A stretch of 42,295 bases of DNA from JAFDEI01 sp964196055. Lineage in GTDB: Bacteria > Myxococcota_A > UBA9160 > SMWR01. The stretch lies in NCBI GenBank assembly GCA_964196055.1, contig CAXMSF010000092.1:1-42295 (forward strand), in the 5' to 3' direction. How positions within the stretch are numbered: position 1 is the stretch's first letter; every line of letters begins with the position of its first letter. The notes beneath the pieces were generated by a model that worked only from the letters and a program-made list of their open reading frames with translations, did not search any database and was not told where the DNA came from. Made by a program: the position numbers and the translations under genes. Below are positions 1-8,056 of the stretch, piece after piece.

Positions 1-157
1 GCGGGCGGCGCGACGGATCACGCGGCGTATCTCCAGCTCGATCCGCTTCAGCTACAGCGACCAGCGGTCGACGGACACGGATCGAATTCCCAACGATTTC
101 GGGAACTTTCTGGCGATCGTCGGAGTCAAGTATGATTTCGACCGCATCCGATTCTAG
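1..157 (+). CDS. C-terminal end of an outer-membrane beta-barrel protein (partial)
   Basis: Only the last 51 residues are inside the window; the gene begins upstream. The reading frame (codons starting at base 2) has alternating polar and hydrophobic stretches and ends VGVKYDFDRIRF followed by TAG. A terminal aromatic residue after an amphipathic strand is the usual signal recognised by the BAM complex in outer-membrane barrels. The gene sits 27 bases before a Wzz-like gene, and XrtA/PEP-CTERM polysaccharide loci commonly carry a barrel protein of this kind (TIGR03016-type) next to the chain-length gene. The barrel call comes from the sequence; the XrtA association is inferred from neighbours. 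It could equally be an EpsL-like or other exopolysaccharide-export porin. Confidence 0.6.
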   Translation, partial: RAARRITRRISSSIRFSYSDQRSTDTDRIPNDFGNFLAIVGVKYDFDRIRF

Positions 158-184
158 GGCTCAAGCAGGCGAAGAACCCGGCCA

Positions 185-1804
185 ATGAATGTCGAGAACG
201 GCATACAATTCGATGATCTGGTCACGATCGCCCGCCGCCGGGCCAAGGTCGTCGTGGGAGTCGCGCTCACCGTCACCATGCTGGGCTACTGGATCACGAT
301 GGCGCTGCCCAACCAGTACCGGAGCTACGCGACCGTGTTGGTCGAGCCCCAGACGGTCGATCCCGATCTGGTGGAATCCGGTGTCGGGACCACCGACTTG
401 AATCAACGCCTGGGCATCATGACTTCCCAGATCCTGAGCCGTTCGCGTCTCTCGCGGATCATCGACGACCTGGACCTTTACCAAGCCGAGCACGAACGCA
501 TGGTGCGCCAAGAGGTGATCGACCTGATGCGCAAGCGCGTCTCCGTCGAGCCGGTCATCCCCGAACTCGAGGCGCAGCTCGCGCAGCAGAACGCGGCGAT
601 CAAGATCAACACCTTCAAGATCGTCTTCAGCGATCGAGACGACGTCATTGCAAAGCAGGTGGCCGAACGCCTCGCGAACGACTTCATCGAGAGCCACATC
701 GAGGAGCGCGTCGAGGTGTCGGGCAAGAGTCTCGACTTCATCCAGGGCGAGCTCGACCGCCTGTCCACTGAGATCCTCGAGGTGGAGGCCGCGGTCGGAA
801 AGATCAAGTCCGAGAATCCGGGTCGTTTGCCCGACGATATTCCGAACAATCAGCGGCGCCTGGAGCGCGTGATGGCCGACCTCGCCTTCGCGCAGCGCGG
901 CTATTCGGCAGCCCGGAGCGACGAGGCCTTCTACCGTTCCCAGGCCGCGAGCGCAGCGACGATGGGTTCGTCGAGCGACAGCCTGAGTCCTGCGACTCGC
1001 CTCAAGATGCTCGAGATCTTGCTCGGTGAATACGAATCCAAGGGTTTCACCGAGAAGCACCCCGACATGATCCGCACCCGCGCTGAGGTCGAGGTGCTGC
1101 GCGCGCGCGTCGAGGGTGGCGATCCGAACGATCCTGCGCAGACCACGTTCGCACAGCAGAGCGCGGAAGCCGAGGGGCACCGGGCGTCGCAGCGACGCGC
1201 CGCAGCCGAAGAGGAAATGCAGCGCCTCGAGAACCTCGCCGCTGAGATCCAGAATCTGCTGGCCACGACACCAGAGGTCGCGGAGAAGCTCGATGGGCTC
1301 GAACGGCGCTACCAGCACCTGTTCGGGAGCTACCAGGACTTCAGCAACCGCCGACTCGAGGCGACGGTTCAGGCGCAGCTGGAACGACGGCAGCTCGGCG
1401 AGCAGTTCCGGGTGCTCGAAGCCGCGTTCGTCGCGCCGGAACCGACATCTCCGAACCGCCCGGTGCTGATGATTCTCAGCCTGGTGCTCGGAATCGCGGT
1501 TGGCGGCGCGGTCGGCATAGCCCTCGAAGCTGCGGACAGCTCGGTCCACACCGTGCGCCAACTCCAGAACGCGATTCGGCTGCCGGTGCTCGCCTCGATT
1601 CCCCAGATCGTGCTCGAATCCGACCGGCTCGCGCTGCGCCGCCAGCGCATCCGAACCAGCCTTGCGGCGGTTACGATGGTGTTGTTCGCACTCGTTGGAG
1701 GGGTAGCCAGCTATGTGTGGGTCAACGGGGGCCATCGGGTGGTCGATGGCGAATCGGTCGAGGAGACCGAGGTGGCCAGTCCTCCCGTTGCCGCCGAGCG
1801 GTAG
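185..1804 (+). CDS. Polysaccharide chain-length determinant (Wzz/PCP family, XrtA-type)
   Basis: Inner-membrane polysaccharide co-polymerase that sets the length of exported polysaccharide. The 539 residues begin with a short cytoplasmic segment and a membrane helix at about 21-41. A long periplasmic region rich in charged coiled-coil heptads follows (about 170-400). A proline-containing stretch (PTSPNRP) leads into a second helix at about 426-445, the normal Wzz layout. After a cytoplasmic stretch containing LPVLASIP, a third hydrophobic segment lies at about 490-511, then an acidic tail. LPVLASIP resembles the region linking Wzz to kinase domains in fused proteins, but here the kinase is a separate gene two positions downstream. 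The ATG has little Shine-Dalgarno support beyond purines upstream. Only 12 bases separate it from the ATPase gene, so they are probably co-transcribed. Confidence 0.88.
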   Translation: MNVENGIQFDDLVTIARRRAKVVVGVALTVTMLGYWITMALPNQYRSYATVLVEPQTVDPDLVESGVGTTDLNQRLGIMTSQILSRSRLSRIIDDLDLYQAEHERMVRQEVIDLMRKRVSVEPVIPELEAQLAQQNAAIKINTFKIVFSDRDDVIAKQVAERLANDFIESHIEERVEVSGKSLDFIQGELDRLSTEILEVEAAVGKIKSENPGRLPDDIPNNQRRLERVMADLAFAQRGYSAARSDEAFYRSQAASAATMGSSSDSLSPATRLKMLEILLGEYESKGFTEKHPDMIRTRAEVEVLRARVEGGDPNDPAQTTFAQQSAEAEGHRASQRRAAAEEEMQRLENLAAEIQNLLATTPEVAEKLDGLERRYQHLFGSYQDFSNRRLEATVQAQLERRQLGEQFRVLEAAFVAPEPTSPNRPVLMILSLVLGIAVGGAVGIALEAADSSVHTVRQLQNAIRLPVLASIPQIVLESDRLALRRQRIRTSLAAVTMVLFALVGGVASYVWVNGGHRVVDGESVEETEVASPPVAAER

Positions 1805-1816
1805 GGTTGACTCGCC

Positions 1817-2719
1817 GTGTACCTCGAATTCTACGGTCTGATTCGCGCGCCATTCGAGATGACGCCCGACCCGGCGTTCCTGTATCTGGGAGAATCGCAT
1901 CAGGAAGGTCTCGCGACGCTCGTCTACGGAGTTCAGGCCCGTAAGGGCTTCGTGCTGCTCACGGGCGAAGTCGGGACGGGCAAGACCACCCTGCTGCACT
2001 CACTGCTCGCACAGCTCGACCCGTCGACGGCATCGGCGTTCATTTTCAACCCGAAGCTCGGGACGCACGACTTCTTCCGCATCCTGTTCGATGAATTCGG
2101 GATCCGCGAAGAGTGTCGGACCAAGGCCGAGTACCTGATGGCGCTCAACAGTTTCTTGATCGAGCGGTTGGAGCGCGACGAGACTGCGTTGTTGATCATC
2201 GACGAGGCGCAGAACCTCCCACCCGAGCTGCTCGAAGAAGTTCGCCTGCTCTCCAATCTCGAGACGCCCACCCACAAGCTGCTTCAGATCATGCTGGTCG
2301 GTCAGCCCGAGCTATCAGATCTGCTCGCGAAGCCCGAGCTGCGCCAGCTGCGCCAGCGCATCGTGTTGCGCCACGATCTGCGGCCCTTTACGAGCGAAGA
2401 GTTGGACGACTACGTGGGCGAGCGACTGCGCCTGGCGGGCTACACTGGGAAGGGGGTCTTCAATCGTGCGGCACTCAAGGAGCTGTTCGCCGTCACCGGG
2501 GGAGTTCCGCGCCTGGTGAACGTCGTGTGTGACGGGGCGCTCCTCACGGGCTATTCCAGGGAGAAATCCACCCTGGGCAGGGACGTGGTGCGGGAGGTCG
2601 CGGGAGACCTGAAGCTTTGCGAAGCTCCCGGAACTTCGGCAATGGGCAATGAGGCGGGCTCCGCGAAACGCTCCGATTCGGGGCGCGGCTGGTTCGGGCT
2701 GCGCCGCCGGAAGCGATAA
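1817..2719 (+). CDS. ExeA-like AAA ATPase of XrtA-type polysaccharide locus
   Basis: A 300-residue soluble ATPase. The N-terminus (YLEFYGLIRAPFEMTPDP) is typical of the ExeA/GspA-like and XrtA-associated ATPase families. A Walker A motif GEVGTGKT lies at residues 50-57 and a Walker B motif LLIIDEAQNL near 127-136; an arginine-rich sensor region (LRQLRQRIVLRHDL) follows. The C-terminal tail is basic (RGWFGLRRRKR). The start is GTG, chosen because the conserved N-terminus begins immediately. In XrtA/exosortase loci this gene accompanies the chain-length protein and tyrosine kinase, as here. Its exact role in export is not settled; it probably couples ATP hydrolysis to assembly of the export machinery. 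Confidence 0.85.
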   Translation: MYLEFYGLIRAPFEMTPDPAFLYLGESHQEGLATLVYGVQARKGFVLLTGEVGTGKTTLLHSLLAQLDPSTASAFIFNPKLGTHDFFRILFDEFGIREECRTKAEYLMALNSFLIERLERDETALLIIDEAQNLPPELLEEVRLLSNLETPTHKLLQIMLVGQPELSDLLAKPELRQLRQRIVLRHDLRPFTSEELDDYVGERLRLAGYTGKGVFNRAALKELFAVTGGVPRLVNVVCDGALLTGYSREKSTLGRDVVREVAGDLKLCEAPGTSAMGNEAGSAKRSDSGRGWFGLRRRKR

Positions 2720-2739
2720 CGCGGGTCGAGGAACGAGGA

Positions 2740-3597
2740 ATGGCCAAGGTATACGACGCCCTACGACGGGCGGAGGAGGAGAGGCGCAAACGGGCGGGCG
2801 ATGAAGTCTCGCCGGTGGCGCCGCTCAACATCGACCCGCCGCCCGCGGCGGCGAAGCCCAAGTCTGCGCGTTCATCGGTCTGGCAGCGCCTGTTCAAGCG
2901 TCGCAAAGCCCGGCGTCTCGCAGCCGGCGGCGCCGCCGAGATCAACAAGCGGCGCATCACGATCATCCAGCCCGATTCGTACGTGGCCGAACAGTTCCGT
3001 GGCCTGCGCGGGCGTATCGATGCGATCGGAGCCGAGCGCCCGATCACGACCGTCGTCGTCACGAGCGCGTTCCCGGGCGAAGGCAAGACCACCGCCAGCG
3101 TGAATCTGGCGGCTGTGACCGGCTTCAGCCTCGGCCACCGCGTGCTGCTGATCGATTGCGATCTTCGCAAGCCGAAGGTCCACACTGCGTTGGGACTGCG
3201 GCCGCAGGCGGGCCTGGCCGAAGTGTTGCGCAACGAGGTGGCCATCGAAGACGCCTTGATGAAGGTCGAGGGTGCGAACTTCGAGGTGCTGCCGGTCCGG
3301 GGCCGGCCGTCGAACCCGTCCGAGCTGCTCGGTTCGAGCGAGATGAAGAAGCTCGTCGAAGAGGTTTCGCAACGTTACGATCGGGTCATTCTCGATTCTC
3401 CGGCGGCCTTGGGCCTGCCGGATGCGAAGGCGATCAGCAATCTCTGCGATGGGGTGGTGCTGGTCGTGCGGGCGGATTTCACTTCTCAGCAAGATGTCGA
3501 GTCGATGCTCGAAATGCTGGATCGAGACCGCATCCTCGGGTTGCTGCTGAACGGGGCGAGCGTCGATCAGGCGCGCTACGGATACGCGGCCAGCTGA
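2740..3597 (+). CDS. Tyrosine autokinase of polysaccharide export (CpsD/CapB/BY-kinase family)
   Basis: Cytoplasmic bacterial tyrosine kinase that works with the Wzz-like membrane protein to control polymerisation and export. Motifs in order are Walker A (SAFPGEGKTT, residues 109-118), Walker A' (VLLIDCDLRKP, 135-145) and Walker B (VILDSP). The N-terminus is basic and low-complexity, opening MAKVYDALRRAEEERRKR, a form common in the XrtA-associated kinases. The C-terminus ends RYGYAAS, so only two tyrosines are present instead of the long tyrosine cluster of Wzc or CapB; trans-phosphorylation may therefore be limited. At 285 residues it has the normal length for the free-standing form. The sequence GAGGAAT lies just before the ATG as ribosome-binding site. 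Confidence 0.88.
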   Translation: MAKVYDALRRAEEERRKRAGDEVSPVAPLNIDPPPAAAKPKSARSSVWQRLFKRRKARRLAAGGAAEINKRRITIIQPDSYVAEQFRGLRGRIDAIGAERPITTVVVTSAFPGEGKTTASVNLAAVTGFSLGHRVLLIDCDLRKPKVHTALGLRPQAGLAEVLRNEVAIEDALMKVEGANFEVLPVRGRPSNPSELLGSSEMKKLVEEVSQRYDRVILDSPAALGLPDAKAISNLCDGVVLVVRADFTSQQDVESMLEMLDRDRILGLLLNGASVDQARYGYAAS

Positions 3598-3666
3598 GGA
3601 GCGGCTTCGATCGAGGGGGCCTGCGAGCCGGTTCTGTACTGCGATTTCGTTCGCGACGATCGTCGA

Positions 3667-4770
3667 ATGTGGACAATGGAAGCACGGCAAATACTCATAC
3701 CGCTGTCTGTGGCGTTCGGCGTCTCAGCGCTGGCGACTCCGTTCGTCATTCGGGCGTCGCGGGCGCTCGGGATCGTCGATCGTCCGACCGAGCGCGGCGT
3801 CAGCACTCGCCGCGGCATGCCGCTCGCGGGCGGCATCGCGGTCGCGTTGGGCTTCGCTGTGGGCTTCGCGATCGCGCTTCGAATGGCGAGCGGCCCGGTC
3901 GAGCTGCTCCAGCTTCGAGGCCTATTGATCGGGGCCGCGTTGATGCTCGCCGCCGGGATCTGCGACGACCGCTGGGGCATGAACGCCTGGCTGAAGTTCG
4001 GCATCCAGATTCTCGCGGCCGGGATTGCGGTTGCGAGCGGCTTCGAAATTCGTCACTTCACCGAACCGTTCACGTACACGATCTTCTATCTGCCGGGCTG
4101 GCTCGCTTGGCTGATCTCGGTGCTCTGGATCGTCGGTATCACGAATGCGATCAACCTGGCCGACGGGCTCGACGGGCTGGCGTCGGGAATCGGCGCGCTG
4201 GTCGGCGCGACGCTGTTCGTGATCGCTCTACAGGGGGGTCAGCTACTCGGTATCTGCATTGCGGTCGCGCTCGTCGGGTCGCTCATGGGGTTTCTACCCT
4301 ACAACTTCTGGCCCGCGAAGATATTCCTCGGTGATACCGGCTCGCTCTTCATCGGCTATATCCTTGCTCTGCTCGCACTCGACGGCTATCGGACGCTGTC
4401 GCTCGTCACCTTCGTGGTGCCGCTGCTCGCGCTCGCGGTTCCGATCCTCGACACCCTGCTTTCGATCGTGCGGCGTGTGCGGAAACGCGCTCCGATCTTC
4501 ACTGCCGATCGGCTCCACATGCACCATCGTCTGCTCATGAGCGAGGGATCGCATCGGGGCGCGGTTCTGCAGATTTACCTTCTGACCGCAGCCTTCTGCC
4601 TGCTCGCGCTGTCATTCACGAAGCTCGAGGGTACGATGGCGGCCCTGTGCCTGCTGGTGATTGCAGCGCTCACGTTCAGGATGTTGTGGAATCTCGATGC
4701 ACTGTCGCTCGAGGATCGAGAACCGGTCTCGCCGGAATCGCGTACCGGCTTCGAGGAGGATGATTCATGA
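3667..4770 (+). CDS. WecA/TagO-type undecaprenyl-phosphate sugar-1-phosphate transferase
   Basis: Polytopic inner-membrane enzyme that transfers a sugar-1-phosphate (usually GlcNAc-1-P) from its UDP-sugar to undecaprenyl phosphate, the first committed step of lipid-linked polysaccharide assembly. About ten hydrophobic helices alternate with conserved cytoplasmic loops. Family signatures visible are GICDDRWGMN (Asp100-Asp101), NLADGLDGL (163-171), FLGDTGS (220-226) and the WecA-type histidine motif HMHHR (284-288), which separates it from MraY. At 367 residues it matches the family. Of two ATGs close together (3667 and 3676), the upstream one is used here; the choice is uncertain. Its stop overlaps the start of the next gene (ATGA), so the two are translationally coupled. 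The sugar used cannot be read from the sequence. Confidence 0.9.
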   Translation: MWTMEARQILIPLSVAFGVSALATPFVIRASRALGIVDRPTERGVSTRRGMPLAGGIAVALGFAVGFAIALRMASGPVELLQLRGLLIGAALMLAAGICDDRWGMNAWLKFGIQILAAGIAVASGFEIRHFTEPFTYTIFYLPGWLAWLISVLWIVGITNAINLADGLDGLASGIGALVGATLFVIALQGGQLLGICIAVALVGSLMGFLPYNFWPAKIFLGDTGSLFIGYILALLALDGYRTLSLVTFVVPLLALAVPILDTLLSIVRRVRKRAPIFTADRLHMHHRLLMSEGSHRGAVLQIYLLTAAFCLLALSFTKLEGTMAALCLLVIAALTFRMLWNLDALSLEDREPVSPESRTGFEEDDS

Positions 4771-5768
4771 CGGCCCAGACGGCCCTCATCACGGGCATCA
4801 CGGGCCAGGACGGCTCGTATCTCGCGGAACTGTTGCTCTCGAAAGGATACGAGGTTCACGGAATGGTCCGCCGGTCGAGCACCGAGACCTTCGAGCGCAT
4901 CGCCCATCTACGGTCGAAGATCCAGTTGCATCAGGCGGATCTGCTCGACCAGAGTTCGTTGGTGAACACGATGCGCGAGGCGCGACCTTCGGAAGTCTAC
5001 AACCTGGCCGCGCAGTCCTTCGTCCCGACGAGCTGGGTGCAGCCGTCGCTCACCGGCGAGTTCACCGCGATCGGAGTCACGCGGATGCTCGATGCGGTGC
5101 GAATGGTCGACCCCGGCATCCGCTTCTACCAGGCGTCGAGTTCGGAGATGTACGGCCGAGTGCAGGACGTTCCGCAAAATGAGACGACGCCCTTCTATCC
5201 CCGTAGCCCGTACGCGGTCGCCAAGGTCTACGGTCATTGGATTACCGTAAACTACCGCGAGAGCTACGAACTCTTCGCGGTCTCGGGGATTCTCTTCAAT
5301 CACGAATCTCCCCGCCGCGGCCGTGAATTCGTCACACGCAAGATCACCGAGTCCGTGGCCCGCATCAAGCTGGGTCTCGATGATGAACTACTGCTCGGTA
5401 ATACCGATGCGAGGCGCGACTGGGGTTACGCGCCCGAGTATGTCGATGCGATGTGGCGCATGCTCCAGGCCGACACGCCGGAGGACTACGTGATCGGTAC
5501 CGGGCTGCAGCACTCGGTGAAGCAATGCGTGGATTTTGCGTTCCAGCACGTCGATCTCGACCCCGATGACTTCGTCCGGGTCGATCCCGACCTGATCCGG
5601 CCCGCCGAAGTGGACACGCTGCTCGCCGATCCGAGCAAGGCGCGCGAATCGCTCGGATGGACGGCGAAGACCAGTTTCGAAGAGCTCGTGCAGATCATGG
5701 TCGAATCCGATCTGGAAGCGCAGGAGCGTCTGTCGGGCAGGCGGCGCGATCAGGGGCGCGCACGGTGA
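4767..5768 (+). CDS. gmd: GDP-mannose 4,6-dehydratase
   Basis: Converts GDP-D-mannose to GDP-4-keto-6-deoxy-D-mannose, precursor of GDP-fucose, GDP-rhamnose or GDP-perosamine. It is an extended short-chain dehydrogenase: the NAD(P) motif GITGQDG is at residues 10-16, followed by the Gmd-typical MVRRSSTETFERI. The active-site series is SSSEMYG and YAVAK (Tyr149, Lys153), and RRDWGYAPEYV is the strongly conserved Gmd substrate signature. The length of 333 residues is usual. The ATG overlaps the WecA-like stop codon, and the next gene starts inside its own TGA. Its substrate can be made by the guanylyltransferase four genes on. No fcl/rmd-type reductase is in the window, so the final deoxysugar is unknown. 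Confidence 0.94.
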   Translation: MTAQTALITGITGQDGSYLAELLLSKGYEVHGMVRRSSTETFERIAHLRSKIQLHQADLLDQSSLVNTMREARPSEVYNLAAQSFVPTSWVQPSLTGEFTAIGVTRMLDAVRMVDPGIRFYQASSSEMYGRVQDVPQNETTPFYPRSPYAVAKVYGHWITVNYRESYELFAVSGILFNHESPRRGREFVTRKITESVARIKLGLDDELLLGNTDARRDWGYAPEYVDAMWRMLQADTPEDYVIGTGLQHSVKQCVDFAFQHVDLDPDDFVRVDPDLIRPAEVDTLLADPSKARESLGWTAKTSFEELVQIMVESDLEAQERLSGRRRDQGRAR

Positions 5769-6724
5769 GCCGCCCGGAGCGCGTCCTGGTGACCGGAGCC
5801 GCGGGCTTCATCGGCTCGACGCTCGTCGATCGGCTGCTCTCCGAGGGTCGGGAAGTCATCGGCTATGACTCGTTCGACCCGTTCTACCCGGAGGAGCAGA
5901 AGCTCCGAAATCTCGAGTCTGCGAAGCAAAGCTCGTCCTTTCGGCTCGAGCGCGGCGACATCCGCGACGCCGATCGGGTGCGGCGTCTCTTCGACGAGGG
6001 GCGGTTCGGAGCAGTCGTCCACCTGGCAGCGCTTGCGGGTGTGCGGCCGAGCCTCGAACGCCCGGCGGTCTACGCCGACGTCAACGTCCACGGCACGTCG
6101 CTGATGCTCGAAGAGATCGCACGGCACGACGTTCCGCAGCTGGTATTCGCTTCCTCCTCGTCGGTCTACGGCGAGCGCGAGGATGGTCCGTTCCGCGAGA
6201 CCGATCCCGTCGAGCGGCCGATCTCCCCGTACGCGGCCACGAAGCGCGCGGGCGAGTTGATCGCTCACTCCTTTCACCACGCACACGGAACTTCGATCAC
6301 CTGCGCGCGAATCTTCACGGCCTACGGCCCGCGACAGCGGCCCGATCTGGCGATTCGGAAATTCGCGGATCGGATGCTCCGCGGTGAGCCGCTGCCGATC
6401 TTCGGCGATGGCGAGAGCCTGCGCGACTTCACCTTCGTGGCCGACCTCGTCGACGGTCTGATGGCCGCACTCGATCACGACCTCGGCTTCGCGATCCTGA
6501 ACTTCGGAGCCGGGCGCCAGGTTTCGGTGCTCGAGATCGTGAAGTTGCTCGAGCAGGCATTGCAGAAGACCGCTGTCTTGGACTGGCAACCGGCGCAGAC
6601 CGGCGACGTTCGCCGGACCTGGGCGGACATCAGCGCGGCGCACGAGGCCCTCGGATACGCGCCGACCACGTCGATCGAAGCAGGCATCGAGCGCTTCGTC
6701 GACTGGCTCGCCGGCGCGCAATGA
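5765..6724 (+). CDS. NAD-dependent sugar epimerase, UDP-glucuronate 4-epimerase-like
   Basis: Extended short-chain dehydrogenase of 319 residues. It has the nucleotide motif GAAGFIGS near the N-terminus, catalytic SSSSVYG, YAATK (Tyr156, Lys160) and the family segment RIFTAYGPRQRPDLAI. This combination is typical of UDP-glucuronate 4-epimerases (GalE/CapI-like). The neighbour is UDP-glucose 6-dehydrogenase, which makes UDP-glucuronate, so conversion to UDP-galacturonate is the likely role; exact substrate is inferred. The start is a GTG overlapping the Gmd stop (GTGA), placing the glycine motif at the expected distance from the N-terminus. The frame stays open further upstream inside gmd, but that part has no family match. 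Confidence 0.85.
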   Translation: MSRPERVLVTGAAGFIGSTLVDRLLSEGREVIGYDSFDPFYPEEQKLRNLESAKQSSSFRLERGDIRDADRVRRLFDEGRFGAVVHLAALAGVRPSLERPAVYADVNVHGTSLMLEEIARHDVPQLVFASSSSVYGEREDGPFRETDPVERPISPYAATKRAGELIAHSFHHAHGTSITCARIFTAYGPRQRPDLAIRKFADRMLRGEPLPIFGDGESLRDFTFVADLVDGLMAALDHDLGFAILNFGAGRQVSVLEIVKLLEQALQKTAVLDWQPAQTGDVRRTWADISAAHEALGYAPTTSIEAGIERFVDWLAGAQ

Positions 6725-6745
6725 GCACGCACAGGGGATGAACCG

Positions 6746-8056
6746 TTGAACGTATGTGTAATTGGTTCGGGTTACGTAGGCCTCGTCACGGGTGCCTGCT
6801 TCGCAGAATTCGGCGTTCAGGTGGTTTGCGCCGACAAGGACGCGGACAAGGTCGAGATGCTGCGGCAGGGGCAGATGCCGATCTACGAGCCGGGTCTCGA
6901 AGACCTCGTCGCTCGGAATGTTCGCGAAGGCCGGCTGAGTTTCACGACGGATACTGCCGAGGCAGTGCGCACATCGTTGGTGGTCTTCATCGCGGTGCCG
7001 ACGCCGGCTGCGGACGACGGCAGTACCGATTTGCGCTTCGTCGAGACGGTTTCGCGCGAGATCGGCACGATCCTGGACGGTTACAAGGTCGTCATCACGA
7101 AGAGCACGGTGCCCGTCGGAACTTCGTCGAAGGTGCGCGGCTGGATCGAGGAGGAACTCGCGAGCCGCAATGAGTCGATTCGTTTCAGCGTGGGTTCGAA
7201 TCCGGAATTTCTGCGCGAAGGGGCGGCAATCGGGGACTTCATGCGGCCCGACCGGATCGTGATCGGTACCGAGGACGAGCAGAGCACGGCCATCATTCAG
7301 GACCTCTATCGGCCGCTCTATTTGAACGAGACGCCGGTCGTCATTACCAACGTGCCGACTGCGGAGCTGACGAAATACGCGGCGAACGCATTCCTGGCGA
7401 CGAAGATCTCGTTCATCAACGAGGTCGCGAACCTGTGCGAGAACGTCGGCGCCGATGTTCAGGCGGTCGCGCGCTGCATCGGCCTGGATCGTCGGATCGG
7501 ACCCAAGTTTCTGCACGCAGGGCCGGGTTACGGTGGCTCGTGTTTTCCGAAGGACACACTCTCGGTCGCGCATTTCGCGCGCAGCGCCGGTGAGGGCTTC
7601 GAGATCGTCGAGGCCGTGATCCGCGTGAACGAACGCCAGCGATTGCGGATGGTCGAAAAGATCGCGGATGCCGTCGGCGGCGACCTGCAGGGCAAGACGG
7701 TGGCGATGCTCGGATTGTCGTTCAAGCCCGAGACCGACGACATGCGCGATGCGCCATCGATCGTCATCATCGAGGGTCTGGTCGCACGCGGCGCAACGGT
7801 GCAGGCTTGCGACCCACGCGCGCTCGAGGAGGCCAGCCAGCTGTTTCCCGACCTCGTCGCTTGCGGTGACGCCTACGAGGCCGCCGAGGGTGCGGATGTC
7901 CTGGTCGTGATGACCGAATGGAATCAGTACCGCATGCTCGATCTCGCCCGCCTGAAGAGGCTGCTCGCACAGCCGAGCATCGTCGACCTGCGCAACGTCT
8001 ATTCACCGGAAGCGGTGATCGCGGCCGGCTTCACGTATCGATCCGTCGGTCGTTGA
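6746..8056 (+). CDS. ugd: UDP-glucose 6-dehydrogenase
   Basis: Oxidises UDP-glucose to UDP-glucuronate with two NAD+. The N-terminus VCVIGSGYVGLVTGACFAE is the textbook UDP-glucose/GDP-mannose dehydrogenase Rossmann start. The catalytic cysteine is Cys266 in GPGYGGSCFPKD, and the C-terminal domain carries LGLSFKPETDDMRDAPS. It has 436 residues, the usual length. The start is TTG, chosen because the conserved MNxCVIGxGYVG begins there; a nearby ATG at 6739 runs into a stop at once. A GGGG run lies about 9 bases upstream. The stop overlaps the next gene's ATG (TGATG). Together with the preceding epimerase it forms a uronic-acid branch for the polysaccharide. Confidence 0.95.
   Translation: MNVCVIGSGYVGLVTGACFAEFGVQVVCADKDADKVEMLRQGQMPIYEPGLEDLVARNVREGRLSFTTDTAEAVRTSLVVFIAVPTPAADDGSTDLRFVETVSREIGTILDGYKVVITKSTVPVGTSSKVRGWIEEELASRNESIRFSVGSNPEFLREGAAIGDFMRPDRIVIGTEDEQSTAIIQDLYRPLYLNETPVVITNVPTAELTKYAANAFLATKISFINEVANLCENVGADVQAVARCIGLDRRIGPKFLHAGPGYGGSCFPKDTLSVAHFARSAGEGFEIVEAVIRVNERQRLRMVEKIADAVGGDLQGKTVAMLGLSFKPETDDMRDAPSIVIIEGLVARGATVQACDPRALEEASQLFPDLVACGDAYEAAEGADVLVVMTEWNQYRMLDLARLKRLLAQPSIVDLRNVYSPEAVIAAGFTYRSVGR

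Noticed and set aside
161..1999. Very long open frame on the minus strand (over 600 codons) opposite the Wzz-like gene; similar ones at 5750-7573 and 11026-12741
   Set aside because: Shadow frames of GC-rich genes: the plus-strand genes have clear family motifs, while the minus translations are Arg/His/Asp-rich with no recognisable fold.
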